Below, piece by piece: positions 1 through 5,223 of a DNA stretch of 6,399 nt. The first letter of the stretch is position 1, and the number at the start of each line of letters is the position of its first letter. The position numbers and the translations under genes were made by a program. The stretch covers positions 1 to 6,399 of the forward strand of contig WLES01000051.1 in the NCBI GenBank assembly GCA_009704155.1. The letters are read 5' to 3'. Under the pieces are notes generated by a model. That model did no database searches and had not been told where the DNA came from. It saw only the letters and a program-made list of their open reading frames with translations. Origin of the DNA: Actinomycetota bacterium (GTDB lineage: Bacteria > Actinomycetota > Actinomycetes > Actinomycetales > Microbacteriaceae).

Positions 1-255
1 GAAATCACTGTGTACGAAGATCGTTCGTTCACCTTCATCCTCAAGACCCCGCCGGCCGCGGAACTCATCAAGAAGGCCGCCGGAGTTGCCAAGGGTTCGT
101 CGACTCCTCACACGGTGAAGGTCGCGAAGCTGACTCGTGAGCAGGTCCTCGCAATTGCTGCTGAAAAGCAGGTTGACCTCAACGCAAACGACATCGACGC
201 TGCAGCGAAGATCATCGCCGGTACCGCCCGCTCCATGGGCATCACGGTCGAATAA
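1..255 (+). CDS. rplK: 50S ribosomal protein L11, C-terminal part (5' truncated by window)
   Basis: The reading frame is open from base 1 to a TAA stop and encodes the last 84 residues of L11, which is usually about 143 residues, so the N-terminal domain lies outside the window. The GTG at base 10 is an internal valine codon and not a start. The visible part is the RNA-binding C-terminal domain: a segment rich in Pro, Ala and Lys ([13 protein letters not shown]), the [14 protein letters not shown] stretch, and the terminal [11 protein letters not shown], which fits the L11 family signature. L11 binds the GTPase-associated centre of 23S rRNA at the base of the L7/L12 stalk. In (p)ppGpp-making bacteria it is also needed for ribosome sensing by RelA/Rel. 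It is 69 bases upstream of rplA on the same strand, the usual L11-L1 operon. Confidence 0.97.
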   Translation, partial: EITVYEDRSFTFILKTPPAAELIKKAAGVAKGSSTPHTVKVAKLTREQVLAIAAEKQVDLNANDIDAAAKIIAGTARSMGITVE

Positions 256-270
256 CCACCATTTCCATTA

Positions 271-300
271 GCGGGAGAGCCGCCAGGCTCCTCACACCGC
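271..300 (+). promoter_or_regulatory. Two-tier stem-loop in the rplK-rplA intergenic region
   Basis: The outer arms GCGG (271-274) and CCGC (297-300) enclose an inner perfect 5-bp stem GAGCC (277-281) and GGCTC (286-290) with loop GCCA, separated by an asymmetric internal loop. It has no T-tract, so it is not an intrinsic terminator. It ends ten bases before the rplA Shine-Dalgarno. Inference: it may be an mRNA processing or translational control element for L1 synthesis. L1 is known to repress its own operon by binding mRNA in other organisms, but I cannot match this structure to the known L1 target with confidence. Confidence 0.35.
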
Positions 301-309
301 GATTCTCAT

Positions 310-315
310 AAGGAG
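310..315 (+). promoter_or_regulatory. Ribosome binding site of rplA
   Basis: AAGGAG lies nine bases before the ATG at 325. It is a near-perfect Shine-Dalgarno match that fixes the rplA start. Confidence 0.85.
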
Positions 316-324
316 AAATTAAGC

Positions 325-1014
325 ATGGCTAAGAAGTCAAAGGCGTATCTCGCCGCAGTCGCCCTTCTTGAAGAGGGCAAGTTCTACAACCCCGTTGAAG
401 CGGTTGAAATCGCAAAGAAGACCGGTTCGGCGAAGTTCAACTCGACCGTCGAGGTTGCCGTCAAGCTCAGTGTTGACCCCCGTAAGGCAGACCAGATGGT
501 TCGTGGAACCGTCATGTTGCCTCACGGAACGGGCAAGACCGCTCGCGTTATCGTGTTCGCAACCGGCCCAGCAGCAGAAGCAGCGCTTGCTGCAGGCGCT
601 GACGAGGTTGGTGGCGTTGAGCTCATCGACAAGGTTGCCGGTGGTTACACCGCGTTTGATGCAGCCGTATCGACCCCCGAACTGATGGGCCAGGTTGGTC
701 GTCTTGGTAAGGTCCTCGGACCCCGAAACCTCATGCCGAACCCCAAGACCGGCACCGTGACCCCGGATCCCGCGAAAGCGGTCACCGAGATCAAGGGTGG
801 AAAGATCGAGTTCCGCGTCGACAAGCACTCGAACGTTCACTTCATCGTTGGTAAGGCGTCGTTCAGCGAAGCTCAGCTCGCAGACAACTTCCGTGCAGCG
901 ATGGACGAAGTTCAGCGTTTGAAGCCGTCGTCGTCGAAGGGACGCTACATCCAGAAGGCGACTCTGTCGACTACTTTTGGTCCAGGCATCCCGCTCGATC
1001 TCGCGTCACTCTAG
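325..1014 (+). CDS. rplA: 50S ribosomal protein L1
   Basis: This is a complete 229-residue L1, the normal bacterial length. L1 forms the mobile L1 stalk of the large subunit, contacts 23S rRNA and deacylated E-site tRNA, and in several bacteria represses translation of its own rplK-rplA mRNA. The N-terminus [11 protein letters not shown] is typical of actinobacterial L1. The family signature [15 protein letters not shown] lies at residues 132-146. The two-domain layout is visible, with domain I formed by the N- and C-terminal thirds and domain II by the middle (about 67-160). The start at ATG 325 is supported by AAGGAG nine bases upstream. It follows rplK on the same strand with only a 69-base gap and no terminator between them, so the two are probably co-transcribed. 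A strong terminator starts 11 bases after its stop codon and closes the operon. Confidence 0.98.
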   Translation: MAKKSKAYLAAVALLEEGKFYNPVEAVEIAKKTGSAKFNSTVEVAVKLSVDPRKADQMVRGTVMLPHGTGKTARVIVFATGPAAEAALAAGADEVGGVELIDKVAGGYTAFDAAVSTPELMGQVGRLGKVLGPRNLMPNPKTGTVTPDPAKAVTEIKGGKIEFRVDKHSNVHFIVGKASFSEAQLADNFRAAMDEVQRLKPSSSKGRYIQKATLSTTFGPGIPLDLASL

Positions 1015-1025
1015 TTATCTTCACC

Positions 1026-1063
1026 GCAAATGCCCGGGCTGTAGCTCGGGCATTTGTCTTTCT
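1026..1063 (+). terminator. Intrinsic terminator of the rplK-rplA operon
   Basis: Perfectly complementary 10-base arms at 1027-1036 (CAAATGCCCG) and 1047-1056 (CGGGCATTTG) extend inward by about three more pairs to a small loop near 1040-1043. A T-rich run, TCTTTCT, follows at 1057-1063. It lies directly after rplA, so transcription from rplKA should mostly stop before the two-component genes. Confidence 0.9.
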
Positions 1064-1114
1064 CACCGAAAACTCCGAATACGTTTAGGAAATTCATAGG
1101 GAAGTCGCGAGACT

Positions 1115-1118
1115 GGAG
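1115..1118 (+). promoter_or_regulatory. Unusually close Shine-Dalgarno of the response regulator
   Basis: GGAG sits only two bases before the GTG at 1121, closer than the usual five to nine. The frame has a stop (TAG) at 1097-1099 and no start codon between it and 1121. The next in-frame candidate, GTG 1145, has no Shine-Dalgarno at all, so GTG 1121 remains the best start. Initiation may be weak or rely on another signal. Confidence 0.4.
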
Positions 1119-1120
1119 AG

Positions 1121-1849
1121 GTGAGCAAAGACAATTCCGAACTGGTGAAGCCCGATGGGAAACCAATCAGGGCACTCGTAGTCGACGATGAGTCGTCGAT
1201 TTCCGACCTCGTTTCTATCGCCCTCAAATACGAGAAGTTCGAGGTGCGCACAGCGTCCTCCGGTCGCGATGCGGTCGCGGCGGCCAAAGATTTCGATCCA
1301 GACGTCATCGTCCTCGACATCATGCTTCCCGATTTCGATGGAATTGAGGTCATGAAGAGAATTCGGAGTGAGCAGAAAGATATTCCCGTCTTGTTTCTCA
1401 CAGCAAAGGACGATGTCAAGGATCGGATCGCCGGTCTGACCGCTGGCGGAGATGACTACGTGACGAAACCTTTTTCAATTGAAGAACTTGTTGCACGAAT
1501 TCGCGGAATTGTTCGACGCACCCTGGTTGCAACGACGTCACACGAAGACCCCGAAATTCGCGTTGACGATCTCGTCTTGAACGAAGAAACCTACGAAGTA
1601 TTCCGCGGCGATAATCGCGTGGAACTGACGGCGACCGAGTTTGAACTTCTCCGTTACCTCATGCGGAACCCCAAGCGAGTTCTCTCCAAAGCACAGATTC
1701 TTGACCGCGTCTGGTCCTACGACTTCGGCGGACGTTCATCGATCGTCGAGATTTACATCTCTTATCTCCGTAAGAAGATCGACACCCTCGGCCCGGCCCT
1801 CATTCACACCGTTCGCGGTGTGGGCTACGTCATTCGACCGACTCGGTGA
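1121..1849 (+). CDS. OmpR/PhoB-family response regulator (PhoP/TrcR-like)
   Basis: This 242-residue protein has two domains. The receiver domain (about residues 15-130) carries the acidic pair Asp22-Asp23, the phospho-acceptor Asp66 in VLDIMLPDFDG, Thr94 and Lys116 (KPF), so all catalytic residues of a working receiver are present. The winged-helix DNA-binding domain (about 145-240) has the LTATEFELLRYL segment, the recognition region around GGRSSIVEIYISYLRKKI, and the wing ending HTVRGVGYVIR. The DFGG...VE.YISYLR pattern resembles the mycobacterial PhoP/TrcR group, but I do not assign an ortholog. It should be a cytoplasmic transcription regulator phosphorylated by the kinase encoded directly downstream, which overlaps its stop by four bases. 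The GTG start at 1121 is the only credible one, although its Shine-Dalgarno is abnormally close. It has no near-consensus promoter that I can place with confidence in 1064-1120. Confidence 0.95.
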   Translation: MSKDNSELVKPDGKPIRALVVDDESSISDLVSIALKYEKFEVRTASSGRDAVAAAKDFDPDVIVLDIMLPDFDGIEVMKRIRSEQKDIPVLFLTAKDDVKDRIAGLTAGGDDYVTKPFSIEELVARIRGIVRRTLVATTSHEDPEIRVDDLVLNEETYEVFRGDNRVELTATEFELLRYLMRNPKRVLSKAQILDRVWSYDFGGRSSIVEIYISYLRKKIDTLGPALIHTVRGVGYVIRPTR

Positions 1850-3261
1850 TGTTCAACGGCGCCCGCTCACTTCGATCCAGACTCATCATTGGGTCGGTTG
1901 CGTTGACGGGTGTCGCAGGTGTTGCAATCGGAGCAGCGAGCCTCATCGGAGTGCGCGGTTTCCTCGTCAATCAACTTGATGAAGATGTCACCCAAACCGC
2001 AGCACTGGTCCGCTCGCTGGCGTCGGACGAACTGCAGTCGCGAATCAACGGACCCGGATTGCCCGTCGGCACCGTGATCGCCATCACCAACTACGGGGGC
2101 TCCCAAGCCGTCTACCTCGATCGCCGTGCTCACGCTGATCGAATTGAAGACAGCGACCTTGAAGGACTTCGCCGAACCGTGTGGGCCGACAATCAAGCAG
2201 CGCAGACGGTCGTTCTGGGAGATTTCGGCGCCTACAGAATGATGAGTGTCAGCAACAAGGGAGACGAACACGTCATCGTCGGGTTGCCAACACTCGCCGT
2301 AGACCGAACTGTTGGGCGTATTGGATTGTTCATCATGGGAATTCTCGTGGCAGTCCTCGGCGCGGTGGCAATCGCGACTCGCAAAGTAATTGACATCGCG
2401 GTCGAGCCCCTCACAATGATGCGTGAAACGGCGAATCGCATTGCAAAGCTCCCGCTCGAGTCGAGCGACCTGGGCGTTACTGATCGCGTCGCGATTGTCG
2501 ACCCCGACACTGAAGTGGGCCAATTGGGTAGGGCCTTCAATCACATGCTCGACAACGTCGACGAAGCGCTTACTGCCCGGCGTGTGTCAGAGGCAAAAAT
2601 GCGGCAGTTTGTCGCTGACGCAAGCCACGAACTCCGTACGCCACTGACTGCAATTCGCGGATACTCAGAGTTGACCCGACGGCACAACATGGACGTTTCC
2701 GATGATGTGCGTCACGCACTTTCGCGGATTGAAAGCGAGTCTGTACGCATGACCGCGCTTGTGGAAGACCTGCTTCTCCTAGCTCGGCTCGACGAGGGTC
2801 GTGCTCTCGACCTCACCAAACTTGATGTCGCCAAGCTGGTCAAAGACGCGGTCAACGATGCACGCGTGTCCGGCCCAGACCACGCCTGGAAAGTCACGGC
2901 ACCCCGCGGTCTCGCTGTCGCCGCCGACAAGCACCGCATCCATCAGGTCTTCGCGAACATCCTGTCAAACGCTCAAACCCACACTCCAGCCGGCACCACG
3001 GTCACAGTGAAGGCGGAGAAGGTCGAATCCGACGTAGTCATCACCGTCACCGACAATGGTCCAGGAATCCCAACGGAGGTTCTCGGACACGTTTTCGAAC
3101 GTTTCGCGCGAGCTGACACGTCACGTCAGCGCGCGACCGGATCAACCGGTCTCGGCCTTGCCATCGTTGACGGACTCGTCCGCGCGCACGGAGGCACGAT
3201 TGCCGTTGCTAGCGTTCCAGGCAACACCCAATTCACCATCACGCTCCCCGCTGCCCAATAG
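1846..3261 (+). CDS. Membrane sensor histidine kinase (HAMP-HisKA-HATPase)
   Basis: This 471-residue orthodox sensor kinase is partner to the preceding regulator. Transmembrane segment 1 spans about residues 13-36. An extracytoplasmic sensor region of roughly 120 residues (37-156) matches no domain I recognise. Transmembrane segment 2 spans about 157-177, and a HAMP-like linker about 178-245. The H-box FVADASHELRTPLTAIRGYSEL has the phosphorylated His261, and the HELRT motif (Glu262, Thr265) is typical of kinases that also dephosphorylate their regulator. The ATPase domain shows the N-box around Asn371 and Asn375, the G1 box DNGPGIP (403-409), the F box FERFARAD (417-424) and the G2 box GSTGLGLAI (432-440). 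All catalytic motifs are intact. GTG 1846 overlaps the regulator stop (GTGA). ATG 1849 (TGATG) is an equally plausible start one codon later. Neither has its own Shine-Dalgarno, so translational coupling is likely. The stimulus is unknown. Confidence 0.95.
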   Translation: MMFNGARSLRSRLIIGSVALTGVAGVAIGAASLIGVRGFLVNQLDEDVTQTAALVRSLASDELQSRINGPGLPVGTVIAITNYGGSQAVYLDRRAHADRIEDSDLEGLRRTVWADNQAAQTVVLGDFGAYRMMSVSNKGDEHVIVGLPTLAVDRTVGRIGLFIMGILVAVLGAVAIATRKVIDIAVEPLTMMRETANRIAKLPLESSDLGVTDRVAIVDPDTEVGQLGRAFNHMLDNVDEALTARRVSEAKMRQFVADASHELRTPLTAIRGYSELTRRHNMDVSDDVRHALSRIESESVRMTALVEDLLLLARLDEGRALDLTKLDVAKLVKDAVNDARVSGPDHAWKVTAPRGLAVAADKHRIHQVFANILSNAQTHTPAGTTVTVKAEKVESDVVITVTDNGPGIPTEVLGHVFERFARADTSRQRATGSTGLGLAIVDGLVRAHGGTIAVASVPGNTQFTITLPAAQ

Positions 3262-3266
3262 TTGAT

Positions 3267-3296
3267 TTGCGCGAGCGTGCCGCGCGCTGTTAGTCT
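3267..3296 (+). promoter_or_regulatory. Candidate promoter of the rplJ-rplL operon
   Basis: A -35-like TTGCGC at 3267-3272 and a -10-like TAGTCT at 3291-3296 are 18 bases apart. They lie just after the kinase stop codon and predict an RNA start near 3302-3304, at the beginning of the conserved-looking leader (ACCGAAGACC). TTGATT at 3262-3267 is a better -35 box but would be 23 bases from the -10, which is too far. The placement fits a leader-bearing ribosomal operon. The boxes themselves are only moderate matches. Confidence 0.45.
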
Positions 3297-3302
3297 GGAG
3301 AA

Positions 3303-3438
3303 ACCGAAGACCGCTGGTTATCGGCGAAGCAATTCGCCGGTCGAAGTTTCACCAAGGTGAAGTCCCGCGCAGGTGCAAAAAGTTATCGCAGCAATTGCTG
3401 TTTTCACTCCGAGCGCCCAGCGCCGGAGTTTTTTCTTT
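3303..3438 (+). ncRNA. L10 leader: cis-regulatory RNA with attenuator upstream of rplJ
   Basis: The region between the putative RNA start and rplJ is non-coding and highly structured. Its position and its ACCGAAGACCGC opening fit the ribosomal protein L10 leader family. Visible parts, in order, are: GAC (3309-3311) pairing with GTC (3340-3342) around an internal bulge GCTGGTTAT, a kink-turn-like arrangement; a perfect 7-bp stem at 3322-3328 and 3333-3339 capped by GCAA, a GNRA tetraloop; a 5-bp stem TTCAC (3348-3352) and GTGAA (3357-3361) with loop CAAG; a hairpin around the palindrome CAGCAATTGCTG (3389-3400); and an intrinsic terminator at 3407-3438. In bacteria with this leader, the L10(L12)4 complex binds the upper structure and lowers expression of rplJ-rplL. 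The terminator here points to transcription attenuation as the mechanism. The family assignment is recognition by eye; a covariance-model search would settle it. Confidence 0.8.
3407..3438 (+). terminator. Intrinsic terminator (attenuator) inside the rplJ leader
   Basis: CTCCG (3407-3411) pairs with CGGAG (3424-3428), and GCGC (3413-3416) pairs with GCGC (3420-3423) around loop CCA, with one bulged A at 3412. That makes nine G+C-rich pairs. TTTTTTCTTT follows directly at 3429-3438. It lies 42 bases before the rplJ start, so it must be bypassed for rplJ-rplL expression. It is also the first clear terminator downstream of the two-component genes. Confidence 0.9.
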
Positions 3439-3470
3439 GCCAGAGGTGTTCGGATTCATCACCAACACAC

Positions 3471-3476
3471 AAGGAG
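3471..3476 (+). promoter_or_regulatory. Ribosome binding site that fixes the rplJ start
   Basis: AAGGAG lies four bases before ATG 3481. The frame is also open upstream to a GTG at 3373, but that extension would run through the leader hairpins and terminator and would add 36 residues foreign to L10. The 3481 start is therefore clearly the right one. Confidence 0.85.
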
Positions 3477-3480
3477 CACC

Positions 3481-3993
3481 ATGGCGAACAAGGAAGCAAC
3501 CGTCGCCGAGATTGCGGAGGGATTCCGTAACTCGAGCGCCGTACTGCTCACCGAGTACCGCGGTCTCACGGTTGCACAACTCAAGCAGTTGCGCAGTAAC
3601 ATCCGTGAACACGCGTCGTACGCCGTGGTGAAGAACACGCTGGCTAAGCGTGCGTTCAATGAGGTCGGAGTCTCAGGACTTGACGCCGAACTCGTCGGAC
3701 CCACCGCTATCGCATTCGTGCACGGAGACACCGTTTCCGTAGCGAAGGCACTGCGTGACTTTGCCAAGGCGAACGATCCTCTCGTGCTGAAGGGTGGCTA
3801 CTTTGATGGAGCCATCGTCACAGCCGACGAGGTCAGGAAGCTCGCCGATCTTGAGACCCGAGAGGTCCTGCTTGCGAAGCTTGCAGGCGCCGTCAAGGCC
3901 TCGCTCTTCGGCGCTGCCTACATGTTCAACGCACCGCTCGCTCAAGCCGTTCGCGCGGTAGACGCGTTGCGTCAGAAAAAGGAATCCGCGTAA
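3481..3993 (+). CDS. rplJ: 50S ribosomal protein L10
   Basis: This is a complete 170-residue L10, the usual length. L10 anchors the L7/L12 dimers to the GTPase-associated centre of 23S rRNA next to L11. Together with L12 it is the repressor that acts on its own mRNA leader. The N-terminal rRNA-binding domain (about residues 1-135) shows the typical L10 stretches [17 protein letters not shown] (22-38), [13 protein letters not shown] (47-59) and GPTAIAF (73-79). A C-terminal helix (about 145-165, rich in Ala) is the docking site for L7/L12 dimers. The ATG at 3481 is chosen over the in-frame upstream GTG 3373 because of the AAGGAG box and family alignment. It follows the L10 leader and attenuator, and 42 bases separate it from rplL in one operon. 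Confidence 0.97.
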   Translation: MANKEATVAEIAEGFRNSSAVLLTEYRGLTVAQLKQLRSNIREHASYAVVKNTLAKRAFNEVGVSGLDAELVGPTAIAFVHGDTVSVAKALRDFAKANDPLVLKGGYFDGAIVTADEVRKLADLETREVLLAKLAGAVKASLFGAAYMFNAPLAQAVRAVDALRQKKESA

Positions 3994-4023
3994 TTCGCGC
4001 GGGCTAAACAACCCAAAGTAAAC

Positions 4024-4029
4024 AAGGAG
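4024..4029 (+). promoter_or_regulatory. Ribosome binding site of rplL
   Basis: AAGGAG lies six bases before the ATG at 4036. It is a strong site, in keeping with L7/L12 being made in several copies per ribosome. Confidence 0.8.
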
Positions 4030-4035
4030 AAAATC

Positions 4036-4428
4036 ATGGCTAAGCTCAGCGCTGACGACCTCATTGAGGCGTTCAAGGAGCTCTCGCTCATCGAACTTTC
4101 AGACTTCGTCAAGAAGTTTGAAGAGGTCTTCGAAGTAACCGCTGCTGCACCCGTTGCTGTTGCCGCTGCACCCGCAGCCGGTGGCGCAGGTGGCGGCGAC
4201 GCTGCTGCAGAAGAGAAGGACTCGTTCACCGTCGTTCTCGAAGCATCAGGCGACAAGAAGATCCAGGTCATCAAGGAGGTCCGTTCGCTTACGAACCTCG
4301 GACTCGGTGAAGCTAAGGCTCTCGTCGATGGCGCTCCCGCAACCGTTCTTGAGAACGTCAACAAGGAGACCGCCGAAAAGGCAAAGGCTGCTATCGAAGA
4401 GGCTGGCGGAACCGTCACCCTCAAGTAG
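4036..4428 (+). CDS. rplL: 50S ribosomal protein L7/L12
   Basis: This is a complete 130-residue L7/L12, the multicopy stalk protein that recruits and stimulates translational GTPases such as EF-G and EF-Tu. The three family parts are clear: an N-terminal dimerisation and L10-binding helix pair (about 1-33, [27 protein letters not shown]), a flexible hinge very rich in Ala, Gly and Pro (about 35-58), and a globular C-terminal factor-binding domain (about 62-130) with the conserved [21 protein letters not shown] stretch (74-94) and the TVTLK terminus. The hinge includes a glycine run GGAGGG (49-54), as is common in high-GC Gram-positives. It is the second gene of the rplJ-rplL operon, which ends at the hairpin directly downstream. 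No rpoB follows within the window. Confidence 0.98.
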   Translation: MAKLSADDLIEAFKELSLIELSDFVKKFEEVFEVTAAAPVAVAAAPAAGGAGGGDAAAEEKDSFTVVLEASGDKKIQVIKEVRSLTNLGLGEAKALVDGAPATVLENVNKETAEKAKAAIEEAGGTVTLK

Positions 4429-4443
4429 TCACCTACTCGTAAT

Positions 4444-4473
4444 TCAGGGCGTCACCTTCGGGTGGCGCCCTGA
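4444..4473. terminator. UUCG hairpin between rplL and vapC, probably a bidirectional terminator
   Basis: A 13-bp stem (4444-4456 with 4461-4473, one G-T wobble) is closed by the very stable C(TTCG)G tetraloop. Its base touches the vapC stop codon at 4475-4477 and lies 15 bases after the rplL stop. The + strand follow-on is GTCATTT, a weak T-tract, and the - strand follow-on ATTACG is weaker still. The stem is symmetric, so it can act as the 3' end for both convergent units, more convincingly for rplL. Confidence 0.75.
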
Positions 4474-4474
4474 G

Positions 4475-4870
4475 TCATTTAGCGCGGGCGTCGACGACCC
4501 AGTCGAGTCCAAGGTCGACCAACACCGCATCGGCCGTATAAAAGGTCGTCCCCGGGCGCGCAGCGGCTTGAGCGAAAATCATGCGGTCGAAGGGGTCGTG
4601 GCGCACCAAACTTGCGAATCGGGCAATCTCCCTTGTGGCGGCGTAATCAAAGGGCTCGATTGCGATTCGAAGTTCTCCTAGTACTCGAGCGAGCTCAGAA
4701 AAATCCGGCCCCTTGCGAAGTAGTGCTTTCATCTCGAATTCGGCGAACATCAGGCTGGACACAACCACCTCTCGATGTTCAATAATCGCCTTGGTGGCTT
4801 GCGCCGAAAGTCGTGTCTCATCCAGCGCTAGCCAGTAAGCCACGTGCGAATCGAGGAACGCTCGGCTCAC
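4475..4870 (-). CDS. vapC: PIN-domain toxin of a type II toxin-antitoxin pair (VapC family)
   Basis: This 131-residue protein has the PIN nuclease fold and the acidic residues expected for a Mg2+-dependent RNase: Asp7 in FLDSHVAYWL, Glu44 in FAEFEMKAL, Asp92/Asp95 in HDPFDRMIFAQA, and Asp114 in the YTADAVL segment near the end. VapC toxins cleave tRNA or rRNA when freed from their antitoxin. The gene starts with GTG (4868-4870), which overlaps the antitoxin stop by four bases (GTGA) and has no Shine-Dalgarno of its own, so its translation is probably coupled to the antitoxin gene. It is complete and shows no frameshift, so it is likely active. It converges on rplL and ends against the shared hairpin. 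The HDPFDR motif fits the PIN subgroup (COG3744-like) that often pairs with Phd-type antitoxins. The RNA target is unknown. Confidence 0.88.
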   Translation of the reverse strand: MSRAFLDSHVAYWLALDETRLSAQATKAIIEHREVVVSSLMFAEFEMKALLRKGPDFSELARVLGELRIAIEPFDYAATREIARFASLVRHDPFDRMIFAQAAARPGTTFYTADAVLVDLGLDWVVDARAK

Positions 4871-5121
4871 AGATCAAACGACTTGTCGCGGAACAGTGAA
4901 TTGAATTCCTTGTCGAGCGCTTCCCATTCGTCCTCGTCCCAAAGTGGAATCAGACCTTTTGCAAACCCTGGCACAATTCGGGGGAGTTCAGACTCTATTT
5001 TCACAAGCTTCAGTATCGGCTTCCCCGCGCGCGCGATGACGATTTCTTCCCCAGCTTCGACCTCGGCGATTAGCTTCGAGAAGTGAGTCTTGGCGTCATG
5101 TACGTTGACCTGTTTCGGCAT
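4867..5121 (-). CDS. vapB: Phd/YefM-family antitoxin partner of the PIN toxin
   Basis: This 84-residue protein has an N-terminal Phd/YefM DNA-binding domain. The segment VHDAKTHFSKLIAEVEAGEE (7-26) followed by IVIARAGKPILKLV (27-40) is the hallmark of the family. The C-terminal tail (about 55-84) is acidic and aromatic (LIPLWDEDEWEALDKEF) and is the likely toxin-neutralising part. As in other such pairs it should bind and inhibit the PIN toxin and repress their common promoter. ATG 5121 is the start. No Shine-Dalgarno precedes it, and a TATACT box ends six bases upstream, so the mRNA may be leaderless. The vapB symbol is used by function: the protein is Phd/YefM-like rather than an AbrB- or RHH-type VapB. 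Confidence 0.87.
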   Translation of the reverse strand: MPKQVNVHDAKTHFSKLIAEVEAGEEIVIARAGKPILKLVKIESELPRIVPGFAKGLIPLWDEDEWEALDKEFNSLFRDKSFDL

Positions 5122-5127
5122 ATCCGC

Positions 5128-5157
5128 AGTATAGCAAGGGTTAGTCTAGTTAGTCCA
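5128..5157 (-). promoter_or_regulatory. Promoter of vapBC
   Basis: On the - strand, TGGACT (5152-5157, 4 of 6 matches to TTGACA) and TATACT (5128-5133, 5 of 6 matches to TATAAT) are 18 bases apart. The -10 box ends six bases before the vapB ATG, so RNA should start at or next to the A of the start codon. This is the best-looking promoter in the window. Confidence 0.65.
5140..5155. repeat. Direct repeat GTTAGTC-TA-GTTAGTC, candidate vapBC operator
   Basis: Two perfect 7-base copies at 5140-5146 and 5149-5155 are spaced nine bases centre to centre. They lie within the spacer and partly inside the -35 box of the vapB promoter. A repressor bound there would block RNA polymerase, which fits autorepression by the Phd/PIN complex. 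Phd/YefM operators are more often palindromic, so the role is inferred. Confidence 0.4.
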
Positions 5158-5223
5158 CTTGAGTTATGAGGGGTCCCGCGGGTTGAGCGTGACATTCAGC
5201 AGTTCAGGAAACCTTCCGGACGA
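5158..5223. other. Intergenic spacer between the saccharopine-like gene and the vapBC promoter
   Basis: This holds an 8-base palindrome CCCGCGGG around 5175-5182 and a weak GGAA-ACC-TTCC hairpin near 5208-5217. Neither has a T-tract on the - strand, so I see no convincing terminator for the upstream gene. Read-through into vapBC is possible. Confidence 0.4.

Noticed and set aside
1054..1085. TTGTCT and TACGTT as promoter of the response regulator
   Set aside because: The spacing is 20 bases and the -35 half lies within the rplA terminator. The match is too weak to list as a feature.
1867..2544. 225-codon open frame on the - strand inside the kinase gene
   Set aside because: It is antisense to a fully conserved histidine kinase and has no recognisable protein features. 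It is a codon-bias shadow.
3269..3288. GCGCG...CGCGC inverted repeat after the kinase gene as a terminator
   Set aside because: The stem is short and lacks any T-tract, and it overlaps the putative rplJ promoter. It is not a credible intrinsic terminator.
3373..3480. In-frame upstream extension of rplJ from GTG 3373
   Set aside because: It would translate through the leader hairpins and the attenuator and add residues unlike L10. AAGGAG at 3471-3476 and family length support ATG 3481.
4154..4681. 175-codon + strand frame running from rplL across the terminator into vapC
   Set aside because: It is out of frame with rplL, crosses a strong hairpin and is low-complexity (Arg/Ser-rich), so it is not a gene.
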